Shown here in pieces: positions 6,090 to 12,343 of a stretch of DNA of 12,343 nucleotides. The DNA comes from DATFXM01 sp035315885 (lineage in GTDB: Bacteria > Acidobacteriota > Blastocatellia > UBA7656), in the NCBI GenBank assembly GCA_035315885.1, contig DATFXM010000064.1, positions 1 to 12,343 on the forward strand. Reading direction: 5' to 3'. The notes beneath the pieces are model-generated. The model was not told where the DNA came from, did not search any database, and saw nothing but the letters and a program-made list of their open reading frames with translations. The first letter of the stretch is position 1. The number at the start of each line of letters is the position of its first letter. The translations under genes and the position numbers were made by a program.

Positions 6090-8261
6090 CTAATCCTGTA
6101 CAACGAAGTCCGTACTGCGCGTCACGGTCTGTGATCTCTTCTCAGCGAGCGGATCGGTGATCACCAAGGTTAAGGTGTACCTGCCCGGCTTAACTCCAGC
6201 CAGTCCGAGTTGTCCCCATTTCAAGAGATGCGATTGATCCTTGCCGTCTGGTACCGCGAGTTCCTCGGGCTGCTTGAACAACACCCGCCCATCCTGACTG
6301 ATAAACAACTGAGTACGCACCTGCGGCTTGCCTTCCTTCTGCTTCGCGTTATAAATCATCACCGCGTATCGCAGATCCTGCTTGCGCGAGATTCGACGGT
6401 TGGCCGACACCGGCGTTGGCTTCTCAGACTTCAACTCCTGAGCGGGCACCGCAGCCAGAAGCAGGCTGCTTGCGGTGAGTGTCCCCTTTGATAGGTCCGG
6501 GATTTCGATGTAGCGCGACAACGTTCCAATGCCTCCAGTCTTGTTGTCGAGCACCGCGATTCTTATCTGGTAGCCACCGGGCGGAACCTCGGTTTTTGCT
6601 GAATAGGAGAGCCCCGCCTGCCGCACCTTGGCGTAGTCGCCCGGGACCAGCGACGCCGTCAGTCTCTGGTTGAAGCCGCCTCTCAGTTTTCCGAACTGGT
6701 CGTATACAAACCCCGCGACGTCTACGTCTACCTGATGCTTGTCATCAACCTGCTCGAAACGAAGCTTCTCAGGATCGATTACTAAATCGATGTCGATCGC
6801 GCCCTGATTCTTTGGCGCTGACTTGTACAACAGCATTGCTTCCAGTTCGACTTCGCGGCGCGCGAGGGGCGATTTGATGGCCGCGAGCAACTGATCCTGC
6901 TTCGTAACCGGAGCCGTCGAAGATTTGTCCTCGCGAGCCAGATAACCTCGTCGTGTGTAGACCTTCAGCCCGTCGCCCTTGACCTTGACGTCCACCCTTC
7001 GAAACTCGCCGTTGAACTTGCTGTCAACCGGCGTGTATCCGAGCAGGTAGTATCCGTCGTTCGCGCTGATGATCTTTTGAAGTCCTTCGCTGAAATTGTT
7101 CTTGTCGAGAATGTTTATACCGCCAGTCGACGATGAGAGAACTCGCAGGCCTGCGTGGGCTTCGAGTTGATCGAAGGGGTTCTTGTCACCGAACAGGGAT
7201 TCGTCAGGCAACCGCCCGAATCCGCTGCCTGTATTCCTCGGATCATTGACGATGTTTGTAGTCGATCGCTGGCCCGAAGCTGGAACCCCTAGCGCCCCTC
7301 TGCCTGGAGTGTCCTCAAACCCCGCAACTCCCGAGAACGCCTTGAGGCCTCGGATGTCCATTGTATTGATCGCGACACTGGCACGAGTTGCTCTGTCGGT
7401 GAGCGCATTGAGAAAGTTTGAGATGGTGGTTGATTCAGCACCTGAGTTGGCCGATAGAACGGGAAGGCCGCCTGAAATCAGAATAAGCGACTTGCGGCCG
7501 GGCAGTTCCTTCATGCTGTCGATCACGAAGCCGGCGGTGCCGAGGCTCATGAAGGCGCGCAGCGCTTTGTTCGTATCGTCGAACTGGCTGTCTGAATTTG
7601 GTATCGAGCCGTCCTGTTCGCTGGTGTTCTGTACGGAGAGGTTACCTGCCAGGGCCTGCGTGGGATTGAGTTTTGGCGGATCGGGATTGTTGAACGCGGA
7701 AAGCTGATGACTGACGGGAGTGAGCGCGGCGACTGCTCTGTGCAGCAGGGACCGATCGGTGGTGAACTGTTGCAGCAGGCCTTTGCCTCCCACGGTGCGG
7801 ACGATTGCTACGAGATCGCCGGGTTGAAGATCGTTGTCCACGAAATGCGTCAGCATCTGTCGAACGTTGACAAGGTCTTCGTAGCCAATCGTGAGGTCGT
7901 CGACGACAAAAGCAAATATCCGGCTGATCTCCGCAGCCCCCGGTCCTTGTTGCGAGGTGGAGGCTTCTGGGCGAGTGGCTTCGGGCGCGCGTGGAGTCGT
8001 CTGGCTGACGCGTTTGGAGGTGTCCACGAACTCAAAGAAGCTCGCCAGTTGTTTCTTGCCGTTCTCATAAAGCTCAAAATCATTCTTGCTGAGTCCCTTC
8101 ACCACCTTTCCACTCTTGTCAGTCACTACAACGTCGATCTGGACGAGGTCGACACCAATTCGAATTACCTGGCCTTCGGTGGATTTGGCTGGAGGGTTTT
8201 GAGCAAAAGTGGGTAACAACATCAGGAGGATTGAGAGCGCGGCTCGCGTGACGTGTTTCAT
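6090..8261 (-). CDS. Exported VWFA-related protein, acidobacterial type (paralogue B)
   Basis: The protein has 723 residues. The ATG at 8259-8261 is preceded by AGGGGG (8268-8273) at 6 bases. Residues 1-20 are a signal peptide ending LPTFA-QN. The domain order is the same as in paralogue A: signature IRIGVDLVQIDVVVTD with NDFELYENGK (33-79), VWA-like region about 113-440 ending YTRRGY, then a C-terminal beta-rich region ending FVVQD. Over the first 54 aligned signature residues the two proteins match at 37. The MIDAS site is degenerate in the same way (DDLTIGYED). B carries extra linker residues around 330-345 (RSTTNIVND) and a longer low-complexity linker at 84-110 rich in Pro, Thr, Ala and Gln. 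It lies downstream of the receptor gene on the same strand, but a terminator and a repeat separate them, so co-transcription is unlikely to be the main mode. I found no convincing promoter in the repeat-filled upstream spacer. Function and partner are unknown. Confidence 0.93.
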   Translation of the reverse strand: MKHVTRAALSILLMLLPTFAQNPPAKSTEGQVIRIGVDLVQIDVVVTDKSGKVVKGLSKNDFELYENGKKQLASFFEFVDTSKRVSQTTPRAPEATRPEASTSQQGPGAAEISRIFAFVVDDLTIGYEDLVNVRQMLTHFVDNDLQPGDLVAIVRTVGGKGLLQQFTTDRSLLHRAVAALTPVSHQLSAFNNPDPPKLNPTQALAGNLSVQNTSEQDGSIPNSDSQFDDTNKALRAFMSLGTAGFVIDSMKELPGRKSLILISGGLPVLSANSGAESTTISNFLNALTDRATRASVAINTMDIRGLKAFSGVAGFEDTPGRGALGVPASGQRSTTNIVNDPRNTGSGFGRLPDESLFGDKNPFDQLEAHAGLRVLSSSTGGINILDKNNFSEGLQKIISANDGYYLLGYTPVDSKFNGEFRRVDVKVKGDGLKVYTRRGYLAREDKSSTAPVTKQDQLLAAIKSPLARREVELEAMLLYKSAPKNQGAIDIDLVIDPEKLRFEQVDDKHQVDVDVAGFVYDQFGKLRGGFNQRLTASLVPGDYAKVRQAGLSYSAKTEVPPGGYQIRIAVLDNKTGGIGTLSRYIEIPDLSKGTLTASSLLLAAVPAQELKSEKPTPVSANRRISRKQDLRYAVMIYNAKQKEGKPQVRTQLFISQDGRVLFKQPEELAVPDGKDQSHLLKWGQLGLAGVKPGRYTLTLVITDPLAEKRSQTVTRSTDFVVQD

Positions 8262-8283
8262 GACTGACCCCCTGAAAAAGAGA

Positions 8284-8373
8284 GTGCTGAGTCCTGAGTG
8301 CTGAATGCTGAGTCAGGCAAGAGTAAGTTGAGAGATGCCTGTTTCCTTGAACTCAGCACTCAGCACTCGGCAC
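8284..8373. repeat. Heptad-repeat palindromic element (GTGCTGA / ACTCAGC)
   Basis: The left arm has four consecutive heptads: GTGCTGA, GTCCTGA, GTGCTGA, ATGCTGA (8284-8311). The right arm has three complementary heptads, ACTCAGC, ACTCAGC, ACTCGGC (8351-8371), plus AC. Between them lies a second perfect inverted pair, CAGGCA (8314-8319) and TGCCTG (8336-8341). The whole can fold as one long two-tier hairpin or cruciform on either strand. The heptad period and the position in a spacer are typical of dispersed short-sequence tandem repeats in bacterial genomes. It fills most of the gap between the VWA-B start and the receptor terminator. Confidence 0.8.
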
Positions 8374-8383
8374 ACACAAAAAT

Positions 8384-8409
8384 GGGAGAGACCCTCGCGG
8401 GTCCCTCCC
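8384..8409 (-). terminator. Rho-independent terminator of the TonB receptor gene
   Basis: GGGAGAGACCC (8384-8394) and GGGTCCCTCCC (8399-8409) form an 11-bp stem with a TCGC tetraloop. In the minus-strand RNA the one non-Watson-Crick position becomes a G-U pair. The stem is followed by A and five Us (8378-8382). It starts 29 bases after the receptor stop codon, the expected place. Confidence 0.85.
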
Positions 8410-8438
8410 TTCATTTGCGATGCGCTTAGCGCAGCCGG

Positions 8439-11400
8439 TTAGAAGATGAACTTAATACCGAGCTGGATCGCGCGACGCGCATATTCACTCTCTCCGTAGA
8501 GGTTGAAGTTGATGCCCGCATTCTCAACAATGTTTCCCGGTGTAGCACCGTTGGCGATGAAGCCCACTCCGGGATTCGGGTGGTTGAGCGCGTTGAAGGC
8601 ATCCATACTGAGCCTCAACGTCATTTTTTCCTTGATCCTGAAGTTCTTGAAGATTCCGAGATTGAGGTTATTCAGGATCGGACCGGTCTCGTAGTTTCGA
8701 GGCACCGTGCCGTATGGGTTGCCAAACGTCCTCGCCGCGCCCGGCCCGTTCACGATGTAACGGACCGCATCCTTGGAAACCGGTACGACCTTGCCGAGGT
8801 TGAGCTGGGCCATGTCGTAGAAGCCGTTCGGATTAGCCACGGCAACGCCGAATACCATCGAAGCGTCCACCTGGTTAATGCCAACCGACTCTCGTGGAGC
8901 CTTCGGGTTTCCGAAGAACGGGCGATTGCTATCGATGCCGATGAAGGTTTGATCCCACGTCACGTCACTGTAGCCCGTGCCGAGGAAGGAAGTGCCCCAC
9001 GCCGAGAACGGAGTGAAGCGCTGTCCAGTAGCCAGGAAGAACGTGCCGTTGAACTGCCACCCGCCAGCAAGCCTGCCAAGAAGGCTGGTCGAGTTCTTGA
9101 ACAGCGGAATATCCCAAATCCAGTTCGCAGCAAACGCATGCCTGCGATCGAACTGGGAATAGCTCCGTTCGTTCGCGTTTGTGTCGAACGGATTCTCCGA
9201 ACCAATCGAGTCGTTGAACGTGAACACTTCGCTCGCGTTGTCCAACGCCTTCGCCATTGTATACGAGAGACCGAAGTTGAGCTGATTCGCTATCCGGCCT
9301 TCGTACCGTGTCTGCAGAGCGTGATAGATGGACTGCGCCGTGTTGTCGCGAATTCGTATGAGCGCCTGCGGGAACACACGTCCATTGCAGGTATTCGCTT
9401 CATTCAGGACCGCAGCCGGAGTGGCAGGATTATCTACGCAGCCGCCCTGGCCCGCTACCTGTATCGGAGTGCCCGCAGGAACGAGGCCCGGGAAGCCCGG
9501 GAACTGCTGACCGAGCGAGGTGAACCCATTCTTCAACCGATCGATACGCGGGTTGGCGTTGTGCGTTGCAAACAGCCCCACACCGTGCGTGCCCACATAG
9601 CGAACTTCGAACACGTTGTTGCGCGCGATTTCTCGCTGAATCCGGAGTGACCACTGCTGTGAATAAGGCGAGTGGAAATCCGGTGTGACAAGCGTCTCGT
9701 TGAAGAACTTCGGATCGAACAGGTTCCGGGCGACGATTCCGCTGGAAGCCGCGAAGTCCTGAACGGCCTTCCCGCTGAGTCCCGGAACCGGGAACGACAC
9801 TGCGCCGGTCGAGGGGTTCAACGTAGTGCTGTTGAACACCATCGGCGAAGAGGTCGACACGTTGAGCATGATGTTGTAGAAGACCGGATCGTAGGCAATC
9901 GAATAACCGCCGGAGATCACAGTCTTGTCCGCTTCACCAAACAACATCTTGGTCAATTGGTGGTCGCCAAAGCGCGGACGCCAGGCAAAGCCGAACCTCG
10001 GCGCCCAGTTGTTCTTGTCCGCCTTTATCTTCGGCTCGGTGCGAGCCTCCAGCGGCAGACTCTGTTTCCACAGAGCGAGCGACGGATCCGACTCGCGGGT
10101 CACGCTCAAATCGTGCAGCGTGTTAATCGGCTGTCCGGTGTACTCGTAACGAATACCCAGATTCAGCGTCAGGTTGTCTTTGATTCTCCAGTCATCCTGG
10201 AAGTAGTAGAACTGATCAACCTCGCCGTAGTCGATCGTTACCTGACCGGCTGCGACAATAGCTCTCTGCGGGCGGTTCTGAAGCAGACCATTCGCCGCGC
10301 TGAGGCTGCCGTTGGTGTTGAAGGTGAATGCGCCGTTGACGTTCGGCAGGAACGGCACCGAGTTGGTCAACTTTCGAATGTCGGCACCCATCTTCAATTG
10401 ATGCAATCCAATAGTCTTGGAGAAGTTGTCCTGGAACTGATAGACAGTCACTACTCTGCCTTGCGGGAGGTTAGTGGCTGGTCCAACCGTCTGCAAGGAC
10501 GTATTGGTCGGCTTTTGATTAGGATCCGCCGGATTGAGCACACCGGTAGTTCGGATTCCAGTGAACGCAATGTTTGGCAAGGTCTGACCGATGTTCGAGA
10601 TCGGGTCGGGTATGCAGGTGGGAAACTTGCCCTCGCAACCGCCGCCAAATATCACACTCAACCGGTTAAAGATGAACTTGAAGTCGTTCACCGAGGTTGG
10701 GGTGAGCTGGATGGTCCAGCTCGCAGTGGAGATCTTGCTGGTCACCGGAACGTCGCCGATGTTGCCAGCCGAACCGGTGCTTGTCAGACCGTTCTTGTTG
10801 TCTGCATGTTGATAGAGCTGACGGAACCAGATCGAGTTCTTGTCGTTGATCTTCCAGTCGCCACGCGCGCTGAACTCCGGTGCATTGACCTGGCTCGGTA
10901 ACACACGCTGCGGATAAAGAACGTGGAAAGGAAGTCCGCCGATCGTTACCGTTTCGAAGGTCGGCCGGTCGGTTCTGAACGTGAGGCTGCTGCCGGCGGC
11001 GTTCGGATTGGCGAACGCGGACAGTTTTCGGAGAGCCTGCAATGCTGGATTGCTGGCGAATCCCGGCAGCGTCTCGAGTTTCGGCAGATCCTCAGGGGCA
11101 ATGGCCGGGTTGGCGCCCTGCAATAGGCTTGAGAGCCGGTCCTTGATTTCCTGGAAACTGCCAAAGAAGAACAGCCGGTCCTTCAGTACTGGACCGCCAA
11201 CTGTGCCGCCAAACACATTGTATATGCGCGCGGGCGGGCCGCTTAATCCGCTTCGCTTCTCGATGTTGTCGAGCGAATCGAGGAAATTGCGGTTGCGGTG
11301 ATATTCAAAGGCAGTACCGTGGAAGCTGTTGGTTCCCGACTTGGTAACGATGTTTACAACGGCTCCCTGGTTACGGCCATATTCGGCGGAGAAGTTGTTG

Positions 11401-12098
11401 GTGATGACCTGAAACTCAGCAACGATGTCCTGGTTATCGACAAAGTAGTTCGGGCCTCCGATGGAAAGATCGTTGTTGTCACCACCGTCAATCGTAAAGT
11501 TGTTTGAACGAGCACGCTGTCCATTTACTGAAAACGTCGTACCGTTGCTATTAACATTACCGACGCCGGGCACCACACCGGGTGCGAGCAACGCCAGCGT
11601 GTCGATGCCGCCACCAGCGATGTTCGACGGCAGCTCGGCGACTTTTCTGGCCTCGAACGTACTCGAAACCTGGACCTGCTCCTTCTGGATCAGTTCCTCG
11701 CCGCTTGCTGTCACGGTGACGGTCTCCGAAATCTCACCCGCTTTCAGCGTTGCGTCCAGTGTCGTGTCGGTTCCCACCCCGACGCTGACTTGCTCGAACT
11801 GCTGCTTCTTGAAACCCTGCCGCTGAATTTCCAACAAGTAAACGCCAGGCAGTAACCTCGGGAGATTGTAGAGTCCTTCGCCGTTGGTCTTCGTCTTGGT
11901 CTCTACTCCCGTGTCCACTTTCCTGGCCGTGACGTCAGCGTCAGGGATCACCGCGCCCTTATCGTCCGTCACCACGCCCCGAAGCGAACCGGTCGTCGCT
12001 TGAGCCATGGCGACAGGGGCCATAAAGGGCAAAACAAGCATCGACAGCATCAATACAATCGCCGCCGATGCCATGCTCCTGTTCTTAAGTAGCTTCAT
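8439..12098 (-). CDS. TonB-dependent receptor, Oar-like, with carboxypeptidase-regulatory-like domain
   Basis: The protein has 1219 residues from the ATG at 12098, which follows AAGGAGG at 5 bases. An in-frame ATG at 12188 has no Shine-Dalgarno and would place 30 residues before the signal peptide. Residues 1-32 are the signal peptide (ending APVAMA-QA). Residues about 35-120 (GSLRGVVTDDKGAVIPDADV, then LPRLLPGVYLLEI) are the carboxypeptidase-regulatory-like beta-sandwich. ETVTVTA at 125-131 resembles a TonB box. The plug follows at about 145-260 with FSVNGQRARSNNFTIDGG and EYGRNQGAVVNIVTKSG. The rest is the outer-membrane beta-barrel, ending in a terminal Phe (LGIKFIF) as expected of a Bam-recognised strand. 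Cys488/Cys495 and Cys887/Cys904 could form disulfide-closed loops. It should import a bulky substrate across the outer membrane using TonB-ExbB-ExbD energy; these other parts are not in the window and the substrate cannot be read from sequence. The gene has its own terminator and a sigma54-like promoter candidate upstream. Confidence 0.95.
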   Translation of the reverse strand: MKLLKNRSMASAAIVLMLSMLVLPFMAPVAMAQATTGSLRGVVTDDKGAVIPDADVTARKVDTGVETKTKTNGEGLYNLPRLLPGVYLLEIQRQGFKKQQFEQVSVGVGTDTTLDATLKAGEISETVTVTASGEELIQKEQVQVSSTFEARKVAELPSNIAGGGIDTLALLAPGVVPGVGNVNSNGTTFSVNGQRARSNNFTIDGGDNNDLSIGGPNYFVDNQDIVAEFQVITNNFSAEYGRNQGAVVNIVTKSGTNSFHGTAFEYHRNRNFLDSLDNIEKRSGLSGPPARIYNVFGGTVGGPVLKDRLFFFGSFQEIKDRLSSLLQGANPAIAPEDLPKLETLPGFASNPALQALRKLSAFANPNAAGSSLTFRTDRPTFETVTIGGLPFHVLYPQRVLPSQVNAPEFSARGDWKINDKNSIWFRQLYQHADNKNGLTSTGSAGNIGDVPVTSKISTASWTIQLTPTSVNDFKFIFNRLSVIFGGGCEGKFPTCIPDPISNIGQTLPNIAFTGIRTTGVLNPADPNQKPTNTSLQTVGPATNLPQGRVVTVYQFQDNFSKTIGLHQLKMGADIRKLTNSVPFLPNVNGAFTFNTNGSLSAANGLLQNRPQRAIVAAGQVTIDYGEVDQFYYFQDDWRIKDNLTLNLGIRYEYTGQPINTLHDLSVTRESDPSLALWKQSLPLEARTEPKIKADKNNWAPRFGFAWRPRFGDHQLTKMLFGEADKTVISGGYSIAYDPVFYNIMLNVSTSSPMVFNSTTLNPSTGAVSFPVPGLSGKAVQDFAASSGIVARNLFDPKFFNETLVTPDFHSPYSQQWSLRIQREIARNNVFEVRYVGTHGVGLFATHNANPRIDRLKNGFTSLGQQFPGFPGLVPAGTPIQVAGQGGCVDNPATPAAVLNEANTCNGRVFPQALIRIRDNTAQSIYHALQTRYEGRIANQLNFGLSYTMAKALDNASEVFTFNDSIGSENPFDTNANERSYSQFDRRHAFAANWIWDIPLFKNSTSLLGRLAGGWQFNGTFFLATGQRFTPFSAWGTSFLGTGYSDVTWDQTFIGIDSNRPFFGNPKAPRESVGINQVDASMVFGVAVANPNGFYDMAQLNLGKVVPVSKDAVRYIVNGPGAARTFGNPYGTVPRNYETGPILNNLNLGIFKNFRIKEKMTLRLSMDAFNALNHPNPGVGFIANGATPGNIVENAGINFNLYGESEYARRAIQLGIKFIF

Positions 12099-12103
12099 AC
12101 TCT

Positions 12104-12110
12104 CCTCCTT
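12104..12110 (-). promoter_or_regulatory. Shine-Dalgarno that sets the receptor start
   Basis: AAGGAGG reads on the minus strand 5 bases before the ATG at 12098. The region before the in-frame ATG at 12188 has no comparable purine-rich site, so the shorter start is preferred. Confidence 0.85.
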
Positions 12111-12231
12111 AAGTGAACCCATGGAAATCAGTACCGCAAACCGAGCCAATGTGGTGTTTCGGAGAAAACCCGCATCGATAGCGGCCATGCGGCCCGAACT
12201 GACTTGCTGCTTGCTGTTCGCCGAATTTGAA

Positions 12232-12244
12232 ATTACTGAGTAAT
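12232..12244. promoter_or_regulatory. Perfect palindrome in the receptor leader
   Basis: ATTACT-G-AGTAAT is a perfect 6-bp inverted repeat around one base. It lies just downstream of the transcription start predicted from the -24/-12 motif at 12261-12277. A dimeric repressor could bind here, or it may simply be chance. Confidence 0.3.
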
Positions 12245-12260
12245 GCGGGAACTTGTTTCT

Positions 12261-12277
12261 AGCAACACTGGTGCCAA
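12261..12277 (-). promoter_or_regulatory. Candidate sigma54 (-24/-12) promoter for the TonB receptor gene
   Basis: The minus strand reads TTGGCACCAGTGTTGCT. The -24 GG (12274-12275) and the -12 GC (12262-12263) are separated by exactly 10 bases, the obligatory spacing, and the match to YTGGCACG-N4-TTGCW has one difference (C for the final G of the -24 block). Transcription would start near 12250 and give a leader of about 150 bases. This predicts control by an AAA+ enhancer-binding activator whose sites would lie further upstream, mostly outside the window. No competing sigma70 promoter of similar quality is visible between 12099 and 12343. Confidence 0.6.
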
Positions 12278-12317
12278 CTGTACCCTGTAACCTAGTCCCT
12301 TGCGCACGCGTGACTTG

Positions 12318-12330
12318 CGTAGTGACTACG
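12318..12330. promoter_or_regulatory. Short palindrome upstream of the -24/-12 motif
   Basis: CGTAG-TGA-CTACG is a perfect 5-bp inverted repeat, about 70 bases upstream of the predicted receptor transcription start. It could be an activator half-site region, but it is short and close to the window edge. Confidence 0.25.
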
Positions 12331-12343
12331 GCTTATTGGCGAA

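Noticed and set aside
7183..8216. Plus-strand frames of 174 and 169 codons antisense to VWA-B
   Set aside because: They overlap conserved VWFA-family sequence on the minus strand and have no features of their own.
8284..8373. A CRISPR array
   Set aside because: The heptads are contiguous without spacers and are arranged as two complementary arms, and no cas gene is nearby.
8580..10901. Two long plus-strand open frames (356 and 409 codons) antisense to the TonB receptor
   Set aside because: Composition is dominated by Arg, Val, Glu and His as expected from reading a coding strand backwards, with no domain, signal peptide or ribosome binding site. The minus strand is unmistakably the receptor.
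12099..12188. A longer start for the TonB receptor adding 30 residues
   Set aside because: AAGGAGG immediately before 12098 and a clean signal peptide from that Met favour the shorter protein.
12228..12266. A sigma70 promoter TTGCTA-N17-TACTCA upstream of the receptor
   Set aside because: The -10 is poor and the -35 lies inside the much better -24/-12 sigma54-type motif.

Overview
The window looks like chromosomal DNA from an Acidobacteriota-like bacterium, most plausibly of the Blastocatellia type. This is an inference from gene content: two proteins with the von Willebrand factor A-like architecture typical of Acidobacteria, a very large Oar-like TonB-dependent receptor with an N-terminal carboxypeptidase-regulatory-like domain, a multi-Asp-box VPS10/BNR-type protein, and heptad-based intergenic palindromes. 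No rRNA or universal marker gene is present to prove the taxonomy. The coding density, good Shine-Dalgarno sequences and even composition suggest ordinary resident DNA. I see no insertion sequence, phage gene, CRISPR array, tRNA or rRNA.

Layout, left to right. (1) 1-2341, minus: a secreted beta-propeller protein with eleven Asp-box repeats, cut by the left edge so its C-terminus is missing. Its sigma70-like promoter is at 2422-2450. (2) 2561-3583, minus: a secreted protein with a prealbumin-like beta-sandwich domain followed by TPR repeats, with its own hairpin terminator at 2484-2519. (3) 3584-3841: a divergent regulatory spacer with an extended -10 promoter for the next gene. (4) 3842-5956, plus: VWFA-related protein A. 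(5) 5959-6082: a GC-rich imperfect palindrome that fills the gap between two convergent genes. (6) 6090-8261, minus: VWFA-related protein B, an old paralogue of A placed tail to tail with it. (7) 8284-8409: a heptad-repeat palindrome followed by the terminator of the receptor gene. (8) 8439-12098, minus: a 1219-residue TonB-dependent receptor. (9) 12099-12343: its leader, containing a canonically spaced sigma54 (-24/-12) promoter motif and two small perfect palindromes.

All five encoded proteins carry an N-terminal export signal, so this is a cell-envelope or surface island: an outer-membrane transporter, two exported VWA-like proteins, an exported TPR protein and an exported beta-propeller protein. 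Each gene appears to be its own transcription unit, so any shared function is an inference from location only. I did not find a convincing new defence or mobile system. The best leads are the sigma54-type promoter on the receptor gene, the ancient tail-to-tail VWA pair with a degenerate metal-binding motif, and the two structured intergenic repeat elements.
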